This document shows, piece after piece, positions 48,092 to 55,857 of a DNA stretch of 64,000 nucleotides. The DNA is from Bradyrhizobium yuanmingense (lineage in GTDB: Bacteria; Pseudomonadota; Alphaproteobacteria; Rhizobiales; Xanthobacteraceae): positions 124,001-188,000 of the forward strand of contig NZ_JARFML010000009.1 in assembly GCF_029167105.1 (NCBI RefSeq), given 5' to 3'. The notes beneath the pieces were generated by a model. It searched no databases, had not been told where the DNA came from, and saw nothing but the letters and a program-made list of their open reading frames with translations. Made by a program: the position numbers and the translations under genes. The stretch's first letter is position 1, and every line of letters starts with the position of its first letter.

Positions 48092-48634
48092 CTAGATGCC
48101 GACCTCGAGATTGACCGGCCGGGTGAAGGTGTTGGCGACCGGCGACCATTTCTTCACATGGGCCACCAGCGCATTGATCTCGTCCGCCGAGATGCCCTCG
48201 CATTCCATGTCGACCTTGACGCGGACATCGGTGAAGCCGACCGGCTTGTCGGAGGTGTCGCCGGTGCCCCAGACCGCGGTGATGTTGAGATCGCCTTCGA
48301 GCTCGAGCTCGAGCTTGTTGACGATCCAGCCGCGGTGCACGGCGTTGGCGTGCAGGCCGACGGCGAGGCACGAGCCCAGCGCGGCGAGCGAGGCTTCGGA
48401 CGGATTGGGCGCGGTGTCGTCGCCCAAAAGCCCCGGCGGCTCGTCGACAATGTAGGGCGGCAGGTTGCGGATATAGTTGGCGTGGCGGAACTTGCCCTCC
48501 GCGACCGTCTTGCACTTCAAGGTCTTGATGACCTTCGGATTTGCCTTGCCGTTGGCAATCAGTTGCTCGAGCCCGTTCTTGTCGATGGGCGCGAGGCACC
48601 CCGTCAGCACTGTCTTCTGAACGACGGCAGTCAT
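48092..48634 (-). CDS. OsmC-family protein
   Basis: This 180-residue OsmC/Ohr-like protein has the conserved core TAPNPSEASLAALGSCLAVGLHANAVHRG with its Cys, and FTDVRVKVDMECEGISADEI. A second Cys of the peroxidase pair is in MECEGIS. It may reduce organic hydroperoxides or bind a sulfur species. ATG 48634 has GGGAGAAG 4 bases before; a TTG one codon earlier is less likely. It is the first gene of the operon and divergent from a TetR gene. Confidence 0.9.
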   Translation of the reverse strand: MTAVVQKTVLTGCLAPIDKNGLEQLIANGKANPKVIKTLKCKTVAEGKFRHANYIRNLPPYIVDEPPGLLGDDTAPNPSEASLAALGSCLAVGLHANAVHRGWIVNKLELELEGDLNITAVWGTGDTSDKPVGFTDVRVKVDMECEGISADEINALVAHVKKWSPVANTFTRPVNLEVGI

Positions 48635-48671
48635 CAATCTTCTCCCTGGCAGAAGTGGAAATCGGCAGGAT

Positions 48672-48681
48672 ACCGAACGGT
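48672..48681. promoter_or_regulatory. Candidate TetR half-site pair upstream of osmC-like gene
   Basis: ACCGAACGGT is a 4+4 palindrome, extended as TACCGAACGGTCTGTTT, 38 bases before the osmC-like start and within the gap to the divergent TetR gene. It is short, and only its position supports it. Confidence 0.3.
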
Positions 48682-48881
48682 CTGTTTCCTTGCATGGAGC
48701 GTGCCAGAGCCTGCGAAAAACAAAAGGCGAGGCTTTGGAGCCGCTTAAGCCTCCGTGCCTACGGATTGATCGGGCGGTCCTTGCTCAAACGCGATGCAGA
48801 CCGGCCAGGCTTTGCGAATCTTTTCAGCGCCAAACAGATGCGGCTTGCTGATGCGGCACGGCTGCGGGTAAGTTTGAGTCC

Positions 48882-49529
48882 ATGGCAAAGACGTCATCGA
48901 GAAAGAATTCGCCCCCCGCCGCTGCCGGCGACGACGAATCCGCACGCGGTCGCCTTCTCAACGCGGCGACGCATCTGTTCTGCAAGAACGGCATCAACGC
49001 CACCGGCATCGATGCGATCATCGAGGAGGCCGGTACCGCCAAGACCACGCTCTACAAATTGTTCGGCTCAAAGACCAACCTCGTCAACGCGGTGCTGGAG
49101 AGCGAAGGCAAGCAATGGCGCGAATGGTTCATCGGCGCCATGGAGCAAGGCGGCGGCGATGCGCAGGCGAAACTCACCCGCATCTTCCCCGCACTGAAGA
49201 GCTGGTTCGCGGAAGAGCGCTTCTACGGCTGCCCCTTCATCAACGCCGTCGGCGAGCACGACAAGGACGCAAAGCAGTTCCGCAACATCGCACTGAAGCA
49301 CAAGAAGATCGTGCTCGGCCATATCGAGAAGCTCGCCGGCGAGCTGGGATCGGCCGAGCCCGCGGTGCTCGCGCACCAGCTCGGCCTCATCATCGACGGC
49401 GCCATCGTCGCCGCGATGATCTCGCGCGACCCGGGCGTCGCGGATACAGCAGCCCTCACCGCAGGCCCCCTGCTCGGCCAGGCCAAGGCGAAGAAGAAGC
49501 GCGCGGCGGAGCAGCTCGAGGCGGTGTGA
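48882..49529 (+). CDS. TetR-family transcriptional regulator
   Basis: This 215-residue TetR protein has its helix-turn-helix at about residues 22-68 (RGRLLNAATHLFCKNGINATGIDAIIEEAGTAKTTLYKLFGSKTNLV). FYGCPFINAVGEHD with Cys and the C-terminal HQLGLIIDGAIVAAMI match the TetR_C_33-like group. It is divergent from the OsmC/acyl-CoA dehydrogenase/rhodanese operon, its probable target. The Lys/Ala-rich tail is not conserved. The ribosome site is weak. Confidence 0.93.
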   Translation: MAKTSSRKNSPPAAAGDDESARGRLLNAATHLFCKNGINATGIDAIIEEAGTAKTTLYKLFGSKTNLVNAVLESEGKQWREWFIGAMEQGGGDAQAKLTRIFPALKSWFAEERFYGCPFINAVGEHDKDAKQFRNIALKHKKIVLGHIEKLAGELGSAEPAVLAHQLGLIIDGAIVAAMISRDPGVADTAALTAGPLLGQAKAKKKRAAEQLEAV

Positions 49530-49637
49530 GCACCGCCCAGGGCGTGGCCCGGTAACCGCCCGAGCGCAGCGGCTTCGAGGGCGTTTCCGGAATTAGCATT
49601 TCGCTCGCCTCGCCATTCACCGGCTTGACGTGAAGTC

Positions 49638-51077
49638 TCAGCTGCTCGTCACCTGGCGAACGGGAGGCGGCTTCCAGGTCCCATTGATGATCGAAGGCGA
49701 CTTCTCGTTGGGCCAGTACATCCGCAACATCAGCACGAACTTGCCCGCGGGCGTAGGAAGCCAGTTGCTCTCCTTGTCAGGACCGGGACTGTCCTTCTGA
49801 ATGTAGAGATCGACCGAACCGTCCGGATTGACTTTCAGTTTCTGGCGGGCACTGATCGATTGGCGGTTGATCGGATTGGCGACGAAGAAATAGTTCTCGT
49901 CATACATCGTGAGCGACCAGAAGCCGCCGACCGGAGGAAGCTGCCCCTTCGGAAACCGCATGACGTATTTGTTGCTGCCGACATACTCCTTCCCGTCGGC
50001 ATCCTTCTGGGATGTCGGATAGCACGCATCCTGAATACGGTTGGCGCCGAGTCCGATGGCCGTGACCAACGCGCGGTTGAGATAGTTGGTGCCGTAGATG
50101 CCGGCTTCGGCGTCGAAGGCCCAGCCGTTGATGTTCCTGATCGCCTTGTTGACCTTGAACTGGAGCATGATGCGATCGAACGCCACCTGCGGGACCCGCT
50201 TGGCGAAGGCAGCGTCGAACTTGCCCGCATCGAAATCCTTGCCGGGGACAAGGCCGATCTTCGCGAACCTAGCGACCTCGGCCGCATCCGCGGCAGCCGG
50301 CGGATTGTGCTTCATCAATTGCGCGAGGAGGGTGAAATAGGCAACGGCATCCAGGCGGTTGACCTGCTCTCGGACCGCCGTCTTCATGTCGATCGACGCA
50401 TCGACCTTGCCTGCCGGAGGCGTATAGGACTTGTCGTATGCGCTGAGCGGCACGAGCTTGAACTGATCCTGCGCGGCGTGCACAGCCGCATAATCCTCCG
50501 GCGTGCCGGTGCAGTAGATGCGGCCCAGTATCCACACCATGCTGGTAGGTGATTTGTATTCCTTCACGCCGGCGGGAAGCACGCCCTTCCAGCCCGGACC
50601 AGTGATCGCGTATGTCTGCGCCTTGGTGCCGGTGGTGCGCTTGCCCGGCACTTGAAACACATTGGTCCAGCCGTCGAGCATCGGAAACAGGAAATAACGG
50701 TCCTTCATATCCGGCATGCTCAGGACCCAGGGCTCGTCTCCCAGGTCGATCCAGGCGGTCGTGTAGAGCGTATCGGCATTGGGGGCGGTAACGTCCCTGA
50801 AGCTCGCATCGGGGTATTTGCGAAGCTTGACGAACTCCCCCATCGGTCCGCGGGTGCCTTCCACCGCCGCAACGTTTGTCATGACGCGGCGCGTCATTTC
50901 CATCGTCACAAGCGGGTAGCCGAAGATATAGGCGTCCTGGGCGAGCCAGAAATCCTCTCCGCCCTCCAGGGCCCTGACGACAGGACCATCAAACTCGGCG
51001 CGTGCTGCTCGGGAAATCACAAGCGCCGACACGGCGGAGCTGAAGGCGGCAAGTGCTTGGCGACGGCTGATTGACAT
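49638..51077 (-). CDS. DUF1254/DUF1214 domain exported protein
   Basis: This 479-residue protein has a Tat-type signal (SRRQALAAFSSAVSAL) and the two domains that define this family: DUF1254 (about residues 50-190, YIFGYPLVTMEMTRRVM, TAPNADTLYTTAWIDL) and DUF1214 (about 345-460, GFWSLTMYDENYFFVANPINR, NWLPTPAGKFVLMLRMYWP). No enzymatic activity is known. GGGAGGG 6 bases before ATG 51077 is a strong start. It is a single-gene unit. Confidence 0.93.
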   Translation of the reverse strand: MSISRRQALAAFSSAVSALVISRAARAEFDGPVVRALEGGEDFWLAQDAYIFGYPLVTMEMTRRVMTNVAAVEGTRGPMGEFVKLRKYPDASFRDVTAPNADTLYTTAWIDLGDEPWVLSMPDMKDRYFLFPMLDGWTNVFQVPGKRTTGTKAQTYAITGPGWKGVLPAGVKEYKSPTSMVWILGRIYCTGTPEDYAAVHAAQDQFKLVPLSAYDKSYTPPAGKVDASIDMKTAVREQVNRLDAVAYFTLLAQLMKHNPPAAADAAEVARFAKIGLVPGKDFDAGKFDAAFAKRVPQVAFDRIMLQFKVNKAIRNINGWAFDAEAGIYGTNYLNRALVTAIGLGANRIQDACYPTSQKDADGKEYVGSNKYVMRFPKGQLPPVGGFWSLTMYDENYFFVANPINRQSISARQKLKVNPDGSVDLYIQKDSPGPDKESNWLPTPAGKFVLMLRMYWPNEKSPSIINGTWKPPPVRQVTSS

Positions 51078-51183
51078 ATCGAACCCTCCCTGCTGCGCTC
51101 AAAAGCGTAGGGGGCGAGGTTTCCCGTTGTTTGATATGCATCAAGGAAATGCACGGCTTGCGCCAAGCACCGTCGCTTAAAGC

Positions 51184-51223
51184 ATGATCCGGAAAAGTGC
51201 GAAGCGGTTTTCCGGAAAAATCA
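51184..51223. repeat. Inverted repeat, ATGATCCGGAAAA...TTTTCCGGAAAAATCAT
   Basis: Arms ATGATCCGGAAAA and TTTTCCGG...ATCAT form a strong hairpin. It lies between the DUF1254 gene and the TPR fragment and is one of several repeat families in the window. Confidence 0.75.
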
Positions 51224-51287
51224 TTGGTAAACAACAACCTAAGCGCGAAGACGATTCCAAACTTCATCGCGCTTTATACGCGTTCTG

Positions 51288-51659
51288 TCACCCGCTCGCT
51301 CGTAGCGCACCAAGCTCCAAGTCGGCAGCGGGCTTCTCGATGAACGTCTTGGGGCAACCTGCTGCAGCCTGCTCGAACAGCTTCAACACCTCTTCTCTGG
51401 AGCCGCTCTGCAGTGCGCGCTCCGCAGCATAGAAATTTGCCTCGCAGACCTGCCCCTCTCTTTTCACCGGGTCGGCGTCCTCGGCAACGCTGAGCACCTG
51501 CTCCGGCGTCATCGTGCCAAGGAACAGATTGACGACCGGCGCGAGCCATTTCGTCGCGTCCAGCTGCTGTGCAGCCTCGCTCAGCCGGCTCGGCTTGTCA
51601 CTACGCCTGGCAACAATCTCGCGCCATATGACCGGATAGGCACCTTTCGGAACGCTCAA
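51288..51659 (-). pseudogene. C-terminal fragment of a TPR-repeat protein
   Basis: The 123 residues (LSVPKGAYPVIWREIVARRS, ...LDATKWLAPVVNLFLGTMTPEQVL, GQVCEANFYAAERAL, AAAGCPKTFIE) match the conserved C-terminal module found after the repeats in rhizobial tetratricopeptide proteins. No TPR lies upstream: an in-frame TGA sits five codons before the TTG at 51659. A repeat remnant is at 51689-51718. The 5' part appears to be lost, so expression is doubtful. Confidence 0.65.
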
Positions 51660-51688
51660 GCGACTCCATTGTCATCCTCTGCAGCAAG

Positions 51689-51718
51689 GGTGGGCAAAGG
51701 CGCCTAGCGCCGTGGCCA
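51689..51718. repeat. Repeat remnant (GGTGGGCAAAGGCGC...GCGCCGTGGCCA)
   Basis: A short inverted repeat, GGCGCCTAGCGCC with GGTGGGC / GTGGCCA flanks. It lies where the 5' part of the TPR gene is missing. Confidence 0.5.
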
Positions 51719-51789
51719 CGACTTCTGTTGGCCTCATCTCTCAAGCTGGCGGGCGCTTCCGCTTTGCCACCCTATGCGATTGGCGTGAT

Positions 51790-52989
51790 CTACGCGCCCT
51801 GCCCCAACATCCCGGCAAGCCTCACCAGCTCCGCCTCCAGATCACGCTCCACGTCCACTGCCCGAATGTCGAGCACGCGATAATCCCGCGCTTCCAGCCA
51901 GCTCCGCCGTCCCGCGCGGTCGGCGGCGATCGCTTCCCCCTCGCCCGGGTTGACCAGCTCGATCGCGATCCGGTGCGGGAACGAGACGAAGTCCGGGATG
52001 TGGCGCCCCACCGGGGTCTGGCGCTTGAATTGGCCGGCGAAGCGGCGATCACGCGTCAGCGCCTGCCAGAGCAAGCGTTCGGCGTCGGTCGGGTTGCGGC
52101 GGAGCAGGCGGGCAAGGCCGCGCACGGTCGAGCCGCTGTCGGGGACGCCGCCGCCCTGCCCGTGCTCGGCCAGCAGCGCGCGCAGGCGCGTGGCCTGCTC
52201 GCCGTCGAGCACGCCGCCCTTGGCCGGACCCTTGCGTCCCTCGGCGATCGCCATGATCACGCCGTGCAGCGTGTGCATGTCCTGCTTGGTCGGCTCCATC
52301 CGGGTGAAGATGTTGCGCAGGTTCACCAGCATGGTGTCGCGCTTCTCGGCCGGGCGCAGGAATTCGACCTTGTCGAGCTCGCGCACGAGGTTGTCGAAGA
52401 AGGCCTGCATCTGGTGCTGCGAGGCGCGCTCGGACCGTTCCGGCATGACGTGCGGCAGCTCGCCCGACGTGGCCCGCTTGAACCATTCGTAGCCGACCAG
52501 CAGCACGGCCTGGGCGAGATTGAGCGAGGCAAAGCCCGGATTGACCGGGAAGGTGATGATGCGGTTGGAGAGCCCGACCTCCTCGTTGGTCAGCCCCCAG
52601 CGCTCGCGGCCGAACAGGATGCCGGCCCTGCCGCCGGTCGTGACGTGCCCCGCGATCTCGGCCGCTGCGGCCTCCGGCGCGACCACGGGCTTGGCCTGGT
52701 CGTGGGGGCGTGCGGTGGTGGCGAACAGGAGGTCGAGATCGGCGACCGCCTCTTCCACCGTGGCGAACAATTCGACCTTTTCCAGGATGTGGTCGGCGCC
52801 GGCCGCGGCCCGCTGCGCCGCGACGTTGGGCCAGCCGTCCCGGGGGTTGACGATGCGCAAGCGGCCAAGCGCAAAATTGCCCATGGCGCGCGCGGCCATG
52901 CCGATGTTCTCGCCGAGCTGCGGCTCGACCAGGATCACGATGGGACCGTCGAGGGAAAGGCCGGCCTTGCTCTTGTCAGTCCCCGACAT
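51790..52989 (-). CDS. TrmJ-like tRNA methyltransferase fused to a DUF559 nuclease-like domain
   Basis: This 399-residue protein has two parts. Residues about 1-265 form a SPOUT methyltransferase of the TrmJ/TrmH kind (VEPQLGENIGMAARAMGNFAL, GILFGRERWGLTNEEVGLSN, FPVNPGFASLNLAQAVLL), which in E. coli 2'-O-methylates position 32 of tRNAs. Residues about 288-395 match DUF559, a VSR/restriction-endonuclease-like fold (LRRNPTDAERLLWQAL, GRHIPDFVSFPHRIAIELVN, SWLEARDYRVLDI). The usual DGxQH of DUF559 is replaced by NPGEGE, so nuclease activity may be altered. E. coli TrmJ lacks this second domain. Length and composition are even across the join. Confidence 0.88.
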   Translation of the reverse strand: MSGTDKSKAGLSLDGPIVILVEPQLGENIGMAARAMGNFALGRLRIVNPRDGWPNVAAQRAAAGADHILEKVELFATVEEAVADLDLLFATTARPHDQAKPVVAPEAAAAEIAGHVTTGGRAGILFGRERWGLTNEEVGLSNRIITFPVNPGFASLNLAQAVLLVGYEWFKRATSGELPHVMPERSERASQHQMQAFFDNLVRELDKVEFLRPAEKRDTMLVNLRNIFTRMEPTKQDMHTLHGVIMAIAEGRKGPAKGGVLDGEQATRLRALLAEHGQGGGVPDSGSTVRGLARLLRRNPTDAERLLWQALTRDRRFAGQFKRQTPVGRHIPDFVSFPHRIAIELVNPGEGEAIAADRAGRRSWLEARDYRVLDIRAVDVERDLEAELVRLAGMLGQGA

Positions 52990-53326
52990 CTCGCTTCGCT
53001 TTCACACTTTGTCTCAAGGCCTTGGCAGGGCCGACTCAGGAATTGATTCAAGCGGCCCCAGGACCGGCCCGCCTCGCGGCCTGTCGTTTGCCTGTCCTGA
53101 GGAAATTCTCAAGGGAAATAACGGCTTGGATTCGACTTTTGACCCTCGTCCGAATCCGCAGATCCGGTCCTGCGGCGGGGTGGCTCCCCGCCCCCCGCCT
53201 GCGGAAGCTGGATGAGCTAAAAGTGCATAATCCCTTGGCTTTCGCCCGCCGCGCGGCGGTGCTAAGAGGCGGCGGATATTCCAGCTGGCGCGCCGAATGC
53301 GCCGTTCCCAAGAGGCTTCCCCGATC
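52990..53326. other. Intergenic region between trmJ-like gene and icd
   Basis: This 337-base divergent gap should carry both promoters. It contains a hairpin, GGCGGGG (53174-53180) with CCCCGCC (53186-53192), and an AT-richer segment near 53218-53232 that could be a -10 region for icd. No gene with a convincing start or composition is seen. Confidence 0.5.
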
Positions 53327-54538
53327 ATGGCAAAAATCAAGGTATCCAATCCCGTCGTCGAGCTCGATGGCGACGAGATGACCCGGATCATCTGGCAGTA
53401 CATCAAGGACAAGCTGATCAACCCGTTCCTGGATGTCGAGCTGCTCTATTTCGACCTGGGCATGGAATACCGCGACCACACCAATGATCAGGTGACGATC
53501 GACGCGGCCGAGGCGATCAAGAAGGTCGGCGTCGGCGTCAAATGCGCCACCATCACCCCCGATGAAGCCCGGGTGAAGGAGTTCAATCTCAAGCAGATGT
53601 GGAAGTCGCCGAACGGCACCATCCGCAACATCCTCGGCGGCGTGATCTTCCGCGAGCCGATCATCTGCAAGAACGTGCCGCGTCTGGTTCCGGGCTGGAC
53701 CAAGCCGATCATCATCGGCCGTCACGCCTATGGCGACCAGTACCGCGCCACCGACATCAAGTTCCCGGGCAAGGGCACCCTCTCGCTGAAGTTCGTCGGC
53801 GAGGACGGCACCGTGATCGAGAAGGAAGTGTTCAAGGCCCCCGGCGCCGGCGTCGCCATGGAGATGTACAATCTCGACGACTCCATCATCGACTTCGCCC
53901 GCGCCTCCTTCAATTACGGCCTGCTCCGCAACTACCCGGTCTACCTGTCGACCAAGAACACGATCCTCAAGGTCTATGACGGCCGCTTCAAGGACATCTT
54001 CCAGGAGACCTTCGACAAGGAGTTCAAGAAGGACTTCGACGCCAAGGGCCTGACCTACGAGCACCGCCTGATCGACGACATGGTGGCCTCGGCGCTGAAA
54101 TGGTCCGGCGGCTATGTCTGGGCCTGCAAGAACTACGACGGCGACGTGCAGTCCGACACGGTCGCGCAGGGCTACGGCTCGCTCGGCCTGATGACCTCGG
54201 TGCTGCTCACCCCCGACGGCAAGACCGTCGAGGCGGAAGCTGCCCACGGCACGGTGACTCGCCATTACCGCGAGCACCAGAAGGGCAAGGAGACCTCGAC
54301 CAACTCGATCGCCTCGATCTTCGCCTGGACCCGTGGCCTCGCCCACCGCGCCAAGCTCGACAACAACGCCGAGCTCGCCAAGTTCGCGAGCACGCTGGAG
54401 AAGGTCTGCGTCGACACCGTCGAGGCCGGCTACATGACCAAGGACCTCGCGCTCCTGGTCGGCGCCGACCAGCGCTGGCTCTCGACCACCGGCTTCCTCG
54501 ACAAGGTCGCCGAGAACCTGACGAAAGAGCTGGCGTAA
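53327..54538 (+). CDS. icd: NADP-dependent isocitrate dehydrogenase
   Basis: This 403-residue homodimeric (class II, eukaryote-like) isocitrate dehydrogenase converts isocitrate to 2-oxoglutarate in the TCA cycle. Conserved segments include [42 protein letters not shown] and [30 protein letters not shown]. The length and NADP-binding HGTVTRH fit the family. ATG 53327 gives the usual [10 protein letters not shown]. It has its own terminator. Confidence 0.98.
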   Translation: MAKIKVSNPVVELDGDEMTRIIWQYIKDKLINPFLDVELLYFDLGMEYRDHTNDQVTIDAAEAIKKVGVGVKCATITPDEARVKEFNLKQMWKSPNGTIRNILGGVIFREPIICKNVPRLVPGWTKPIIIGRHAYGDQYRATDIKFPGKGTLSLKFVGEDGTVIEKEVFKAPGAGVAMEMYNLDDSIIDFARASFNYGLLRNYPVYLSTKNTILKVYDGRFKDIFQETFDKEFKKDFDAKGLTYEHRLIDDMVASALKWSGGYVWACKNYDGDVQSDTVAQGYGSLGLMTSVLLTPDGKTVEAEAAHGTVTRHYREHQKGKETSTNSIASIFAWTRGLAHRAKLDNNAELAKFASTLEKVCVDTVEAGYMTKDLALLVGADQRWLSTTGFLDKVAENLTKELA

Positions 54539-54576
54539 GCCGCCGGCAATTCCGCCCGTCCGGGCCGGACATCATC

Positions 54577-54612
54577 ACGGGCCGCGCCTCAAAGCGCGGC
54601 CCGTTTGCTTTT
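54577..54612 (+). terminator. Rho-independent terminator of icd
   Basis: ACGGGCCGCG, 8-base loop, CGCGGCCCGT, then TTGCTTTT. The stem has ten pairs and begins 38 bases past the icd stop. It also lies next to the convergent channel gene end at 54621. Confidence 0.88.
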
Positions 54613-54620
54613 CAGGCCGC

Positions 54621-55847
54621 TCAGCGCTCCGTGCCTTCCTTCTCCGCCTGCGCAAGCTCGGCGAGCGCGAGGTCGCCGGTATCGGCGAGGCGCGCCTTGG
54701 CGGTCTCGTGGACGTGATCGGCGAGCGTTGGCATGCGCGCGATCAACGCGTGAAAATCCTGGGCGTCGAGCACGAGCAGCCGCGTCTTGCGCGTCGCCGT
54801 CACCGTGCCGCTGCGTTTTGTCTTATGCAGCAGCGCGATCTCGCCGAAGAAGGTGCCGTCGGCAAGGCGCACATGCTGGTTCGGCAGCGCGATCTCGACC
54901 TCGCCGGCGGTGATGAAATACATCGACGAGGCGACGTCGCCCCGCCGCACCAGGATCTCGCCCTGCTCGATGGTGCGCGCCCTGAGCAGGCGCATGATGT
55001 CGGCGATCTCCGCGGCGGAGAGGTGCGAGAACAGCGGCACCCGCGCCAGCATGCCCCAGGTGACGACGAAATCGCGCCGCTTCACCTCTTCGGCGAAGGC
55101 GGTCGAGATGATGGCGACCGGCAGCGCGATCATGGCAAACCCTGAGATGATCGCGAAGGCCGAGACGAACTTGCCGAGCGGCGTCACCGGCACGACGTCG
55201 CCATAGCCGACCGTGCCGAGCGTCACGATCGCCCACCACATCGCCTGCGGAATGGTGCCGAGCTTTTCGGGCTGCACGTCGCGCTCGATGGCGTAGAGCA
55301 GCGAGGCGAAGGTCAGGACCGCGCCGATCAGGATCACGATGCAGCCGATCAGCGCGCGCCGCTCGGCATGCACGGCGGCGAGCAGCGAACGCATCGCCGG
55401 CGAATAGCGGATCAGCTTGAAGAACGGCAGCACGCCGAGCGCGGCCAGCGTCGCGTGCCGACCGGTCGCGAGCACGATCGCAGCCGGCAGGAACGCCACG
55501 AGATCGATGATGCCGAGCGCCGAGAGGGCATAGGCCAGCCGGTCGGACAGCGCCGATCCCTTGCGCTGGGTGTGACCCGCCACCGTCCACAGCCGCGCCA
55601 GATATTCGAGCGCGAACACGATGACGGCGAGGACGGCGATCGCGCTGAACAGCGCGCCGAACCGCGCGTCGAGCTCCGGCACCGAGGCGAGGATCATCGC
55701 GGCGACATTGAGCACGATGACGCCGATGATGAGCCGGATGAAGCGCGACCCGACCGAATAAGCCAAGGGGTCGTGCTCCAGCAAATCGTAGAGGCGATCC
55801 CTCAGGTCCGGATCGCGAAGCCCACGTCCGCGCGGAACGAGGCCCAT
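54621..55847 (-). CDS. Cyclic nucleotide-gated potassium channel (MlotiK1-like)
   Basis: This 408-residue channel has six transmembrane segments with a pore and a C-terminal cNMP-binding domain. The K+ filter TVGYGD is at about 212-217 (AMWWAIVTLGTVGYGDVVP). The CNB domain covers about 265-370, with phosphate cassette DGTFFGEIALLHKTKRSGTV. The ERDVQPEKLGTIPQAMWWA stretch is close to that of the Mesorhizobium loti channel MlotiK1. The S4-like region is poor in Arg, fitting a weakly voltage-sensitive channel. It starts 10 bases after the alaS stop on the same strand. Confidence 0.93.
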   Translation of the reverse strand: MGLVPRGRGLRDPDLRDRLYDLLEHDPLAYSVGSRFIRLIIGVIVLNVAAMILASVPELDARFGALFSAIAVLAVIVFALEYLARLWTVAGHTQRKGSALSDRLAYALSALGIIDLVAFLPAAIVLATGRHATLAALGVLPFFKLIRYSPAMRSLLAAVHAERRALIGCIVILIGAVLTFASLLYAIERDVQPEKLGTIPQAMWWAIVTLGTVGYGDVVPVTPLGKFVSAFAIISGFAMIALPVAIISTAFAEEVKRRDFVVTWGMLARVPLFSHLSAAEIADIMRLLRARTIEQGEILVRRGDVASSMYFITAGEVEIALPNQHVRLADGTFFGEIALLHKTKRSGTVTATRKTRLLVLDAQDFHALIARMPTLADHVHETAKARLADTGDLALAELAQAEKEGTER

Positions 55848-55857
55848 GGCGGCGGCC

